Source: Candidatus Aenigmatarchaeota archaeon (GTDB taxonomy: Archaea > Aenigmatarchaeota > Aenigmatarchaeia > Aenigmatarchaeales > JACQIB01). From it: DNA of 64,000 bases. The notes under the pieces were generated by a model. That model searched no databases. It was not told where the DNA came from and saw only the letters and a list, made by a program, of their open reading frames with translations. The stretch covers positions 59,004 to 123,003 of the forward strand of contig JACQIB010000002.1 in the NCBI GenBank assembly GCA_016198755.1, written 5' to 3'. Positions within the stretch are counted from its first letter, which is position 1; every line of letters begins with the position of its first letter. Below, piece after piece: positions 8,512 through 16,367 of the stretch. The translations under genes were made by a program, and so were the position numbers.

Positions 8512-9237
8512 TTAGGCTTTTGCAAGTTCAGCATCAATTGCAGCCTTGAATGCTGCATATGGCTGTGCACCAACTATTGGCTTTCCATTTACGAAAATTG
8601 TAGGTGTTCCTGTAACACCAGCAGTGTCCCCATCTGAGGCATCTTTCTCAACCTGATTCTTTTTTGTTCCAGAATCCAGGCAAGAGTTGAATGTTGCAGT
8701 ATTCAATCCCATATCAGCAGCATATTTCTTCAGGTCATCTACACCAAGTTTATCCTGATTTTTAAACAAGACATCATGATATTCCCAGAACTTTCCCTGA
8801 TCCTGTGCACATGCTGCAGCTTCAGAAGCTTTCTGTGCATATGGATGTATCTGTGTTAATGGGAAGTGCTTGAAAAATAGTTTTACTTTCCCTGTATCAA
8901 CATAATCCTTTTCTATTTTCACTAAAGCATCTGATGTAAATCTCTCACAGAATGGGCACTGGAAATCCTCGAAAATAACCAATGAAACTTTTGCGTTCTG
9001 GTCTCCTTTCAAAGCTGCCCCTGAAGTATCTAGCTGAACTGGACCCAGTGTTGTAGTTGGATATTGAGGCAGTGTACCTCCAGTATTCCCCAAAACATTG
9101 CCAGTTGCACCAGCAGCAGCGCTTGAACCTGAAAAATAGGATCCTGAGAAGAATCCCATAACAAATACAACAGCAAGAGCAGCTACAACAACAAGATGCT
9201 GCTTTTTTACTGTGAAAGTAACCATATCATCTTCCAT
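8512..9237 (-). CDS. Membrane-anchored DsbA/BdbD-like thioredoxin
   Basis: About 241 residues: an N-terminal membrane anchor (VVVAALAVVFVMGFFSG), a Ser/Ala/Gly linker with a short Thr run, then a DsbA-type thioredoxin domain with CPFC in IFEDFQCPFCERF and cis-Pro loop VTGTPTIFVNG. It should make or isomerise disulfides outside the cell. A TATA (TTTAAA at 9271-9276) predicts a start site near 9247, so a leaderless GTG at 9246 is an alternative to the ATG at 9237. Confidence 0.92.
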   Translation of the reverse strand: MEDDMVTFTVKKQHLVVVAALAVVFVMGFFSGSYFSGSSAAAGATGNVLGNTGGTLPQYPTTTLGPVQLDTSGAALKGDQNAKVSLVIFEDFQCPFCERFTSDALVKIEKDYVDTGKVKLFFKHFPLTQIHPYAQKASEAAACAQDQGKFWEYHDVLFKNQDKLGVDDLKKYAADMGLNTATFNSCLDSGTKKNQVEKDASDGDTAGVTGTPTIFVNGKPIVGAQPYAAFKAAIDAELAKA

Positions 9238-9327
9238 TAAATTCACATCCTTTACTTAATTAGTAACCTATTTAAACCTGCTGGTTTTTCTTTGTAAGGT
9301 TAATAAATCGCCAACTCCACTAGTAAT

Positions 9328-9936
9328 ATGGTAAAAAAACAGGAAAATTCATTTTCAAAAGATAAAATAATGAATATAGCGCTTCCAATATTGCTGTGGG
9401 GAGTTGTTACAGCAGCCTATGCTTTCAGAAGGCCTCTGGAAATGCTTCTCTTTTCAATTGATCCGTATGTCCTGCTTCTTGTTTGTATTCCAGTAGCACT
9501 TCTCTTGCTCAAAAAAGTCAGTTTTTCTGAAATCGGACTTAAACTTGGAAAACCAATATACGGTATTCCACTTGCCCTTTTCCTGCCTGCCATATTGTTC
9601 ATAAGATTCTTTTTTATGGGAAAATCTTTTGTTTTAACAGGTGATATTTTGCCGCTTATAATAAGTTCAGTAGCAGAAGAGGTTTTTTTCAGGGGTTATT
9701 TACAAAGCCAGTTTGATAAATCCTTTAATGGCAACATTGGACTAAGTTTTGTTCTGACAAACTTGCTATTTGCCTTTGTACATTTAATAAAGGGTTACAA
9801 TATTTTGGGAGTATTATCAGTAGGAGCAGTTGGGCTTTATTTTAGCTTTGTAAAAGACAAGAAAGGCGGGGATTCACTTGGATATTCAGCAGCAGCTCAT
9901 AGCCTCTATAACATAGTGAATATTTCGCTTAGGTAG
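9328..9936 (+). CDS. CPBP-family intramembrane metalloprotease
   Basis: A 202-residue protein with six or more hydrophobic segments and the three motifs of the CPBP (CAAX protease / bacteriocin-processing) family: EEVFFRGYL near residue 117, FAFVHL near 150 and AAHSLYN near 190. Glu and His of these motifs are the expected metal and catalytic residues. Substrate unknown. It is divergent from the DsbA-like gene. Confidence 0.9.
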   Translation: MVKKQENSFSKDKIMNIALPILLWGVVTAAYAFRRPLEMLLFSIDPYVLLLVCIPVALLLLKKVSFSEIGLKLGKPIYGIPLALFLPAILFIRFFFMGKSFVLTGDILPLIISSVAEEVFFRGYLQSQFDKSFNGNIGLSFVLTNLLFAFVHLIKGYNILGVLSVGAVGLYFSFVKDKKGGDSLGYSAAAHSLYNIVNISLR

Positions 9937-9998
9937 ATAACGATCAAAGTTTCATAAGGTTTTTAAGCTTTAGGTGGGTAAATTTTTACAGGAAAAGG

Positions 9999-10304
9999 GT
10001 GATAAAAATCAGCGGGAATCAATCGATATTGGGGCAGATTTTTGGCAAAAAATGGATAGTTACTATACTATGTTCTCTGAAAGCAGGGGAAAAAAGGTTC
10101 AACCAACTGTTTTCTGAAATAAACGGAGTCAGCACAAAAACTCTTTCAGAACGCTTATCAGAGCTTGTAAGAATGGGTATTGTTGAAAGGAAGAGTTTTA
10201 GGGAAACACCTCCGCATGTTGAGTATTCTTTAACAGAAAAAGGAAAGGAACTTGTAACCAGTTTTAGTATAATAGAAGATATTGTATCAAAATGGAATTC
10301 CTAG
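9999..10304 (+). CDS. HxlR-family HTH regulator
   Basis: A 101-residue winged-helix protein of the HxlR/MarR-like group: KKWIVTILCSLKAGEKRF, then VSTKTLSERLSELVRMGIVE and the wing HVEYSLTEKGKEL. No cysteine of the HypR redox type stands at the N-terminus. The start is unusual: a GGGTGAT with four A's is followed by ATC where neighbouring genes have ATG, so GTG 9999 inside the apparent SD is the only standard start. The gene ends in a CTAG shared with the convergent Rieske gene. Confidence 0.88.
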   Translation: MIKISGNQSILGQIFGKKWIVTILCSLKAGEKRFNQLFSEINGVSTKTLSERLSELVRMGIVERKSFRETPPHVEYSLTEKGKELVTSFSIIEDIVSKWNS

Positions 10305-10609
10305 AGCTCAACAAAAACCTGTTCCCCCTCAACCTTTACTTTATGCGTTGTCAATGAACGAGTAGCCGGCGGTGTTAAAACAGCTCCAGTTTCTATATCA
10401 AACTGCGCTCCATGCAAAGGGCACATTATACACTTCTCTTCCAAATATCCTTCTTCCAAAGGTCCGCCAGCATGTGTGCATATAGAATCGCAGGAAAAGA
10501 ATTTCCCGCCAGATTTTGCAATAAAAATTCTCTTTCCCTTCAGCGTAAACCCTTTTATTTCCCCTTCCTGGCAATCATTCTCTTTACAAACCTGAACGAA
10601 TTCTCCCAT
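10301..10609 (-). CDS. Rieske-type [2Fe-2S] ferredoxin
   Basis: A 102-residue soluble Rieske protein. Cluster ligands are in ICTHAGGPL (Cys-x-His) and CPLHGAQFD (Cys-x2-His). There is no membrane anchor, so it resembles stand-alone ferredoxin components of NirD/BphA3 type that carry electrons. The ATG at 10609 follows GTGATTTA. The promoter has TTATAAG directly followed by a 17-bp palindrome at 10623-10639 that occurs again in front of the regulator at 48653-49027. Confidence 0.94.
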   Translation of the reverse strand: MGEFVQVCKENDCQEGEIKGFTLKGKRIFIAKSGGKFFSCDSICTHAGGPLEEGYLEEKCIMCPLHGAQFDIETGAVLTPPATRSLTTHKVKVEGEQVFVEL

Positions 10610-10622
10610 TAAATCACAACAC

Positions 10623-10639
10623 GTATAACAGTGTTATAC
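10623..10639. promoter_or_regulatory. 17-bp palindromic operator, Rieske promoter
   Basis: GTATAACAGTGTTATAC: 8-bp arms, perfect, around one central base. It abuts the TATA element of the Rieske gene. The same palindrome (central base read from the other strand) is found at 49043-49059 upstream of a COG2522-like HTH gene. Two perfect copies in two promoters point to one regulator. Confidence 0.75.
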
Positions 10640-10659
10640 TTATAAAAAGCTTTCAGAAC

Positions 10660-10797
10660 TGGTGCCCCCAATGGGATTTGAACCCATGTCCGAAGCTTTC
10701 CTCTCACAGCTTTTGGCTCGATTCCTTCGCAGCGAGCGAAGGGCTTCTATCCTTTTCCGTGTGCGCTTGCGCGCTGACCGGACTAGACGATGGGGGC
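10660..10797 (-). tRNA. tRNA-Glu(TTC) with D-loop and anticodon-loop introns
   Basis: Minus strand: acceptor GCCCCCA pairs with TGGGGGC, discriminator A, encoded CCA; T-arm ATGGG-TTCAAAT-CCCAT; D-arm GTCT...GGAT; anticodon stem GAAGC/GCTTC with TTC at 10738-10740. Two inserts break the cloverleaf: about 39 nt at 10698-10736 (37/38 site) and about 22 nt at 10753-10774 in the D-arm, the latter holding a GCGC-GCAA-GCGC hairpin. Removing both leaves a normal 74-nt tRNA. Position 33 reads C instead of U, so the identity as Glu is likely but not certain. Confidence 0.85.
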
Positions 10798-10873
10798 AGG
10801 AATTGTTTGCAAGCAGGTAATTTAAGCCTATCCCTGCGGAAACCTTAAAAACTTTAGATACTGTAACTTCGTT

Positions 10874-11461
10874 ATGTTGTTAAAGAAGAAAAAATGCACA
10901 GAGTGCCTCTCCACAATAGAAAATGACTGGGATTTTTGCCCGCGCTGCGGCGAACCTTTGAATGCAGAAAATTCGTTTGAAAATATCTTTGAGGATATGG
11001 AAAAGCTATTTACTTTTCCAGAAGTTAAGTTTTCCGACTACGGAGATTCAGGTGGTATTTCTATTTCCATTGTTTCAGGCACTGGACTTGAGCCAAAAGT
11101 AAGCATTAAAACTTCAGGAAAATTCAAAGAAATGGAACCTGAATTAAGGAAACAACTCGCTGGCTCTGTACCAACACTTAAATCAAAGGAAACAAAACGA
11201 AGAGCAGTAAAATTTGAAAAAACAGAAGAACCTAAAATGGAAGTTAAAAAAAGTAAAAACGAGCTTACTTACAGGATAAAACTCCCAGGAATAGTTTCCC
11301 TGCGTTCAGTTGATGTGAAAAAGCTGCCAAATTCAATTGAGATAAGGGCAGCTGCAGGCAACAAGCTCTACTTTAAGCTTTTCGAAGTTCCAGAAGGTTT
11401 TGAAATAATAGAAAAAAACTTCAAATATGGTATACTTTTCTTGTCGTTGAAGAGGCAATAG
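10874..11461 (+). CDS. Zinc-ribbon / Hsp20-like fusion protein 1
   Basis: A 195-residue protein. Residues 1-30 form a zinc ribbon (CTECLSTI then CPRCGEPL). Residues about 120-195 look like an alpha-crystallin (Hsp20/CS) beta-sandwich: MEVKKSKNELTYRIKLPGIV, then KLPNSIEIRAAAGNKLYFKL and a final strand pair. The middle is charged and low in structure. The fusion is unusual; a chaperone or adaptor role is inferred. A paralogue with the same plan lies at 12865-13365, on the other side of a lipoprotein gene. Confidence 0.8.
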   Translation: MLLKKKKCTECLSTIENDWDFCPRCGEPLNAENSFENIFEDMEKLFTFPEVKFSDYGDSGGISISIVSGTGLEPKVSIKTSGKFKEMEPELRKQLAGSVPTLKSKETKRRAVKFEKTEEPKMEVKKSKNELTYRIKLPGIVSLRSVDVKKLPNSIEIRAAAGNKLYFKLFEVPEGFEIIEKNFKYGILFLSLKRQ

Positions 11462-11497
11462 AGGCAATTTTATAAACAGGCCAAATACAATAAATCC

Positions 11498-12784
11498 ATG
11501 AAATATGTGGTTTTTGCCCTTGCTATAGTTGTTCTGGCAGCAGGCTGCACAGGTCAGGCTTTTCCAAATTTTGGGAACTTCACATCAAATGATGCTAAAA
11601 ACCTTCAAGAAATACAAAAATTCATGGCAGATCATCCAAATGCAGAAATTAAAACATCTGTATACGACAGCGATAGCATAAAGGCAGTTCTTCCAGAATT
11701 CAAGGATGACTGCCCAACTCTTGGAAAAGAAGATAAAACCTATTCAAAAATAACAGCCCGTGATCCTGATACCAATCGTGGAATGATTGTCTGGGTGGAT
11801 GATATGAATAAAGTTATCTGTTCTGTCAGCAAACCTATTATTATAGTCCAAACTACCACAACAGCCCCAATTAAAAAGTCAGACGGGAGCGCGTGTGAAA
11901 TCCATGATGAGTGTGTAAGCGGATTATGCTTAAACAAAGTTTGTTCCACTCCAGGTTCTGTATTACAGACTACAACATCCATAGCATCTACAACTACAAC
12001 AACAGTTCCACCTACAACAACAACTTCAAATGATACAAACGCAGCCGTAACTTCCAGCACAACAACTACACTCGGGCCGATGCCTGATTTATTTGTTTCT
12101 GATATAACCATAACAAAGCCAGTTTACTATCTAGACACTTGGAATTCAAATCAATTTTCCCATAATATTTCATTCCGCGTAACAAACATTGGATCTGCAC
12201 AATCAAACGCAACTTTAGCCCGAATAAAAATTTTAAATGAAAGTGCCGGAAATGTAACTATAACTACAAATTTGAGTTCTGTGAAATCCCTAGCTCCCGG
12301 AGAATCCGTTCTTGTGGATTTCAATGGTCCATACAAGTTAACGCGATCAACAAGAGCACAAGCTATGTATTATCTCTCAGCTGCAGTAGATTTATCTGAC
12401 CAGTTTTCATTTTACAACAATACTGAATCAAGCGAGACTAATAATGAAAAAACAGTCTCATTTCCAGTTCCATATATTTTCCCAACACAGGCAAATTTTG
12501 TGATTAATTACATATCTATTTTATATGGAAATGTAACTTATCAGGTGAAAAATATAGGCAGTGAAACATCTGGTGCCTTTTCCATTAGCATCAATATGTA
12601 TAACAGCCTCAATCAATCTGCAGGAGGATGCGGTGGTAGTGGTCCTGCTCTAGCTCCTGGCATGAAAACAAATCTAACTTGGTGCTGGGTTTCTGGGGCT
12701 GCAAAAGCCAATGCTACAGTAGATGCTTACAACATGACAATTGAAACAAATGAAAACGACAATGTTAATTCAACATTCGCATAA
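11498..12784 (+). CDS. Threonine-rich surface lipoprotein with CARDB-like domain
   Basis: A 428-residue lipoprotein: signal peptide ending in the lipobox LAAGC, an N-terminal domain of about 100 residues, a small Cys module (SACEIHDECVSGLCLNKVCS, four to five Cys), two Thr-rich spacers, and a C-terminal beta-sandwich with the repeated pattern of CARDB adhesion domains (ITKPVYYL, VTNIGSAQSN, LAPGESVLVDF). The same domain order occurs in the lipoprotein at 27926. It should be anchored to the outer face of the membrane; ligand unknown. Confidence 0.85.
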   Translation: MKYVVFALAIVVLAAGCTGQAFPNFGNFTSNDAKNLQEIQKFMADHPNAEIKTSVYDSDSIKAVLPEFKDDCPTLGKEDKTYSKITARDPDTNRGMIVWVDDMNKVICSVSKPIIIVQTTTTAPIKKSDGSACEIHDECVSGLCLNKVCSTPGSVLQTTTSIASTTTTTVPPTTTTSNDTNAAVTSSTTTTLGPMPDLFVSDITITKPVYYLDTWNSNQFSHNISFRVTNIGSAQSNATLARIKILNESAGNVTITTNLSSVKSLAPGESVLVDFNGPYKLTRSTRAQAMYYLSAAVDLSDQFSFYNNTESSETNNEKTVSFPVPYIFPTQANFVINYISILYGNVTYQVKNIGSETSGAFSISINMYNSLNQSAGGCGGSGPALAPGMKTNLTWCWVSGAAKANATVDAYNMTIETNENDNVNSTFA

Positions 12785-12864
12785 AATTTAAGCACTTATT
12801 TTTTTGTGACAATATATACCCCCCATCCTCGGGTTTTAAATATTGGAAACTCAAATTCTTATCA

Positions 12865-13365
12865 ATGTTCTGGAAAAAGGAAAAGTGCAAAGCCTGTTCT
12901 TCCGATGTTAAAGAGAACTGGAACTACTGCCCAACATGCGGACAGGCTACAAAGGAAAGAAATGTTGTAGGCAATGGTAACAGTGTTTCCCTATCCGGAC
13001 CATTTGGGGTTAAAATCAGCTTCCGCTCTGTTGGCGAGGATAATACTTCAGGCGTGGGTTTAGCAGAGTTAAAGGTACGCGAACAGTTAGTTGAACAGGC
13101 AAAGTTGCATGGTTTGGTTGAAAGTCCAAAAGTAACAGAAGAACCCTCTGCTGAAATAAAGAAAGATTCTCTTGGTATAGTTTTCAAAATCAGCCTCCCA
13201 GGTGTGCAGGAAAATTCAATCGAACTCCGCAGGCTCCCAAACAGCCTTGAGCTCAAAGCAATAGCAGGAAACAAGCTCTATTTCAAAGTTTTCGAGGTTC
13301 CGCAGAATTTGGTTGTTGTAGAAAGAAAGTTCGAGCCGCCGCTTTTGATTGTTAGAATGGGATAA
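12865..13365 (+). CDS. Zinc-ribbon / Hsp20-like fusion protein 2
   Basis: A 166-residue paralogue of the protein at 10874. The zinc ribbon (CKACSSDV, then CPTCGQ) spans residues 8-27, and the C-terminal beta-sandwich repeats the key stretches LGIVFKISLPGV and LRRLPNSLELKAIAGNKLYF. The two are most alike around AGNKLYFK.FEVP, also at DNA level. A TATA-like GTTTTAAATATT lies about 30 nt before the ATG. The pair flanks the lipoprotein at 11498, suggesting a duplication around it. Confidence 0.8.
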   Translation: MFWKKEKCKACSSDVKENWNYCPTCGQATKERNVVGNGNSVSLSGPFGVKISFRSVGEDNTSGVGLAELKVREQLVEQAKLHGLVESPKVTEEPSAEIKKDSLGIVFKISLPGVQENSIELRRLPNSLELKAIAGNKLYFKVFEVPQNLVVVERKFEPPLLIVRMG

Positions 13366-13374
13366 TAACTGAAA

Positions 13375-13668
13375 CTAAATTTTTCCACCATGAACAGCTA
13401 GACTTATCAAGTAATATATAACAATCATTGTTATTAATAATATAATAGATACTATAAGCCATCCATAATAGTATGTGCGCCTGCGGAAGCCAGTTCCAAG
13501 GAATTCTGGTTCTTCTTTCTTGTGTACAAAATATCCAATTATTTGAATTAACCAATATAGCAGACCCAATACACCAAGATAACCTAAGTAGTAGACGATT
13601 CTGCGCCAGCCCACTTTAAACCATTCCTTCTGTATCTTTTGGATTCTTCTCTTCCTTTGTTTTGGCAT
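13375..13668 (-). CDS. Small membrane protein
   Basis: A 97-residue protein with a very basic N-terminus (MPKQRKRRIQKIQK), then two or three membrane segments: about residues 24-47 (IVYYLGYLGVLGLLYWLIQI) and 68-90 (WLIVSIILLITMIVIYYLIS). No family recognised. The basic head would lie in the cytoplasm. A TATA-like stretch lies upstream near 13690. Confidence 0.65.
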   Translation of the reverse strand: MPKQRKRRIQKIQKEWFKVGWRRIVYYLGYLGVLGLLYWLIQIIGYFVHKKEEPEFLGTGFRRRTYYYGWLIVSIILLITMIVIYYLISLAVHGGKI

Positions 13669-13725
13669 AAATCATATTGTAGTTTTTTTTATATATATGG
13701 AAATTTTTTTGAATTGAAAACTTAG

Positions 13726-13814
13726 TGGTGGGCCCACCAGGAATTGAACCTGGCCCTTTACCGATTTCAGCAAATGCATGTGAGGGTAATGTCCTACCGA
13801 TAGACCATGGGCCC
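13726..13814 (-). tRNA. tRNA-Val(CAC) with 15-nt anticodon-loop intron
   Basis: Minus strand: acceptor GGGCCCA pairs with TGGGCCC, discriminator A, encoded CCA; D-arm GTCT-ATCGGTA-GGAC; T-arm CCAGG-TTCAATT-CCTGG; anticodon stem TTACC/GGTAA. The loop reads C-T-CAC-A, so the anticodon is CAC (13780-13782). An intron of about 15 nt at 13764-13778 sits at the canonical 37/38 site. Confidence 0.93.
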
Positions 13815-13833
13815 GAATTCTAATTTGAATAAT

Positions 13834-14529
13834 TCACTTAAATAGGTAGCCAGTTTCTTCTCCCCAGAACAAGAGGTCTAAATGGCTCATTGGAATTCCA
13901 GAAAGTTCTGAAAAATCTTTCATTTTTTCTTCTATTTCCAAGTAAAGCTTTGGAGTCAGTGATTTAGGCTCCTCATCTATAACTCCGCACTTTACCAAGT
14001 TTTTTAGTATATGCCTGTCCAAAATAGCAATATTCTCCCCGAATCCAATATTCCTCAGGAAATGGTTTACCTCCTTCCATCCAATACCCTTCACATTTTC
14101 CACAATCCACTCCCTTGTTTTTAGTATGTTTTTGGGGTCTATATGCTTTTTTATGGAAATTTTTCCATTCTCTATAAAAAGTTTCCTTGCCTCCACAATA
14201 TACCTTGATTTATTTTCATTAAACCTGACTTCCCTTAAGTATGGAAGTATCTGTTGGGATGAACCAGTAAACAAAAGATTGTTTTCCAGCAGTTTCTTTA
14301 TTGCTGCATCGCATACAACAGCTTTTGACTGCGGTGTACACAGACAGAAACAAAGCTCAGCAAAAATCCTTTCTTCAGGCAGTTCCCAGACTTTCCTGTA
14401 TTCAGAAAGCCTTTTTAGAATAATTTTGTGCCTTTTCTCGTAAGACTCCAAAACCTTCTGGAAATCCAGCATTCTGTCTATCCCTTTGTCCATCGTTGGG
14501 TTTAGGAATTCGTTTAAGTTTTCCGGCAT
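13834..14529 (-). CDS. 8-oxoguanine DNA glycosylase/lyase, Ogg2 type
   Basis: A 231-residue HhH-GPD protein of the archaeal Ogg2 group. The hairpin and catalytic region reads NVKGIGWKEVNHFLRNIGFG with the catalytic Lys in WKEV and the Asp in AILDRHILKNL. Members cut 8-oxoguanine from DNA and then nick the abasic site. It has no [4Fe-4S] cysteine cluster. It lies between tRNA-Val and an HD-like gene on the same strand. Confidence 0.92.
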   Translation of the reverse strand: MPENLNEFLNPTMDKGIDRMLDFQKVLESYEKRHKIILKRLSEYRKVWELPEERIFAELCFCLCTPQSKAVVCDAAIKKLLENNLLFTGSSQQILPYLREVRFNENKSRYIVEARKLFIENGKISIKKHIDPKNILKTREWIVENVKGIGWKEVNHFLRNIGFGENIAILDRHILKNLVKCGVIDEEPKSLTPKLYLEIEEKMKDFSELSGIPMSHLDLLFWGEETGYLFK

Positions 14530-14553
14530 GAACTGAATTGGATAACAGAAGAT

Positions 14554-15111
14554 TTAAGCTTTCGCCAGTCTGATAAACTCCTCTATCTGCCTATAGAAGG
14601 GCTCAAGCTCTTCCTTGCACTGGGGCAGCGACAAGATTTCCCATTTCTCATCTGCCTTTTCTTCTACATAAACAATGGAATCATTAAAGCTCATTTTCCT
14701 GTTCCCCAGAGAATGTAAAAAGCTTAGAAAGCCCCTTGGAGAGAGGAACCTGTAGCAGTCTGCATTTGCACATATCTCAGACTCTATACATGAAAAGCTC
14801 TGTAAGTGGTGCTCCTTTATACATGCTAAAACTTTTCCAAGTTTTTCAGAATCCAGCAAACCATGAAGAAGCTTTTCTGCAGCAGCAACGCTAAGTTCAG
14901 CATGTTCCTCCTTCTTTCTAAGTGAGGTTGCTTCTCCAAGCTTGAAGTCCATTAGAATTGTCCCCAGTTCTACAACAAGCCTGTCAGCTCCCAGCTCTTC
15001 AGCCAACTCTATAGCCTTTGAAAGGGAAAGATCCAAGTGGAGCTGGGATGGTAATCCATGCTTTTTAATCTCAGCAATGGCTGCTGCTTTTGCTATTTCC
15101 ACCGGATCCAT
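14554..15111 (-). CDS. Divergent HD-domain protein
   Basis: A 185-residue helical protein that resembles a small HD phosphohydrolase with altered motifs. HLDLSLSKAIELAEELGADR, then ILMDFKLGEA where HD would stand, IKEHHLQS, and a late CANADCYRFLSP with Asn-x-Asp as in many HD families. The strict HD pair is changed (MDF), so metal binding could be lost or shifted. Function unknown. It ends 24 nt before ogg on the same strand. Confidence 0.65.
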   Translation of the reverse strand: MDPVEIAKAAAIAEIKKHGLPSQLHLDLSLSKAIELAEELGADRLVVELGTILMDFKLGEATSLRKKEEHAELSVAAAEKLLHGLLDSEKLGKVLACIKEHHLQSFSCIESEICANADCYRFLSPRGFLSFLHSLGNRKMSFNDSIVYVEEKADEKWEILSLPQCKEELEPFYRQIEEFIRLAKA

Positions 15112-15122
15112 TTAATCACAAT

Positions 15123-15265
15123 TGGCGCTGGGGGAGGGATTTTCTCTGCTCTACCTGAGGGGGTAGGGCTGTAGGGGGAAACTTCCCCCTGAGCTTCGAA
15201 CCCTCGCTGGCATTGCTGCCAACCAACTTAGCAGGCTGGCGCCGTAACCGCTTGGCTACCCCAGC
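15123..15265 (-). tRNA. tRNA-Ser(GCT) with T-loop intron
   Basis: Minus strand: acceptor GCTGGGG pairs with CCCCAGC, discriminator G (Ser), encoded CCA; anticodon stem CCAGC/GTTGG with loop C-T-GCT-A-A; long variable arm TGGC-AGCAAT-GCCA. The T-stem is GAGGG/CCCTC, but the T-loop TTCGAA is interrupted by 55 nt at 15140-15194 before its last base. The insert has its own helices (GCTC/GAGC and AGGGGG/CCCCCT). This is a non-canonical intron at about position 59/60. Confidence 0.92.
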
Positions 15266-15359
15266 ACTATCTATTAGTTGTGAGTAAGTTTTAAAACCCA
15301 CTATCAGCTTTATATTCTTTACATCCCCTTATACTGGTAAGAAAATGAGGGTGATTTGC

Positions 15360-15674
15360 ATGGGAATAACAGTAAAAAACGTTTCAGAAATGTTTGGAAA
15401 AGATGTATTTACAAACAGGGGAGTTTACTGCGGAAGGGTTTCTGATATAAAGGTAAACATGCAGAAGTTCAGGATAAATTCTATTGTTTTGGATGTTGTT
15501 AAGGGAAGCTTCCTATCCGGGGTTATTGGAAATAAGAGAGGAATTATAGTTCCATACCAGTATGTTGATTCTGTTGGAGATGTAATTATAATCAAGCACA
15601 TACAGACTCCACAAGTTCCAGATGAAAGAGCAGTTGGAACAGAGCCAGAAGAGATAACACCAGTGCCATTCTAA
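15360..15674 (+). CDS. PRC-barrel domain protein
   Basis: A 104-residue protein whose first 80 residues form a PRC-barrel: FGKDVFTNRGVYCGRVSDIK, INSIVLDVVKG and a strand GIIVPYQYVDSVGDVIIIK. Archaeal stand-alone PRC-barrels are thought to bind RNA or ribosomal proteins and have been tied to cell division (CdpB). ATG 15360 follows GGGTGATTTGC; an in-frame ATG at 15345 is less well placed. The tail is acidic and Pro-rich. It converges on the mdh-like gene with a 6-nt gap. Confidence 0.85.
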   Translation: MGITVKNVSEMFGKDVFTNRGVYCGRVSDIKVNMQKFRINSIVLDVVKGSFLSGVIGNKRGIIVPYQYVDSVGDVIIIKHIQTPQVPDERAVGTEPEEITPVPF

Positions 15675-15680
15675 ACAGGC

Positions 15681-16367
15681 TTATTTTTTGGCAAATTTCT
15701 TTATAGCCAAAGCTGCCTCTACAGCAACTCCCCATGCAGTATATCCTTTAAGTCCAATCACTTTAGCTCCAAATCCCCTAACAGCATCTTCCATTGCTGT
15801 CCTGTCTTTTGGTTCTTCCTTAAACTCAAACTGCATTTTTTCCCCATGCTCACCGAAAACAAAAGACTTAATTTTATCAGGATTCTTTTTCAGTTCCTTT
15901 CCAAGCAGGTAACGTAGTCTTGCTGTATCTGTTTCAGTGCCTAAAACAAAAACCCTTTCTTTTGGAAAGCCTGAAGCTTTCCTGAACACTTCTGCAATCT
16001 TGCTGCTCGGGTTTGTTGCAACAAAAACATAAGCTTTAGGAGAAATATCCGGAACAACCTTTGCAATACCCTCTATAATTGATTTGTTCTTCTCAAACAG
16101 CTGTTCCCTTGTCATTGTTGAAGAGCGGGCTAACCCAGCTGTAACAACAATAAAATCACTACTTTCTATAATTTCAAGTTTATCTGAGCCTGAAATAACT
16201 GTACTCGGAGAAACCTGTACAGCAGCTCCAGCCAAATCCAAAGCCTCACCTTCAGCAACTCCAGGCACAATATCCTGCAAAACAAGCTCTTCCGGCTTTA
16301 CAATATTCAGCACAGCAAATCCAACAGCAGCTCCAACCCTCCCAGAACCAACTATACTTATCTTCAT
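15681..16367 (-). CDS. Malate/lactate dehydrogenase-like, shortened C-terminus
   Basis: A 228-residue NAD-dependent 2-hydroxyacid dehydrogenase of the LDH/MDH fold. The Rossmann start GSGRVGAAVG, the substrate loop ARSSTMTREQL, the Asp/Arg pair in ETDTARLR and the catalytic His in FGEHGE are all present. The family is about 300-330 residues long; this one stops after the helix LKGYTAWGVAVEAALAI, so roughly the last 80 residues are missing, with the next gene only 6 nt away. It overlaps the arginase-like gene upstream by ATGA. Confidence 0.85.
   Translation of the reverse strand: MKISIVGSGRVGAAVGFAVLNIVKPEELVLQDIVPGVAEGEALDLAGAAVQVSPSTVISGSDKLEIIESSDFIVVTAGLARSSTMTREQLFEKNKSIIEGIAKVVPDISPKAYVFVATNPSSKIAEVFRKASGFPKERVFVLGTETDTARLRYLLGKELKKNPDKIKSFVFGEHGEKMQFEFKEEPKDRTAMEDAVRGFGAKVIGLKGYTAWGVAVEAALAIKKFAKK

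Noticed and set aside
8401..8637. A 78-codon plus-strand frame
   Set aside because: Antisense to the end of the DsbA-like gene; odd Cys/Trp-rich composition; no ribosome site.
13352..13555. A second frame over the small membrane protein
   Set aside because: Same strand but other phase; the 97-residue frame has the better start, basic head and membrane segments.
15116..15301. A 61-codon frame on the minus strand
   Set aside because: It runs straight through the tRNA-Ser gene and has no promoter or ribosome site.
15681..16367. Calling the mdh-like gene a pseudogene
   Set aside because: No frameshift or internal stop; catalytic residues are intact and translation is coupled to the upstream gene.
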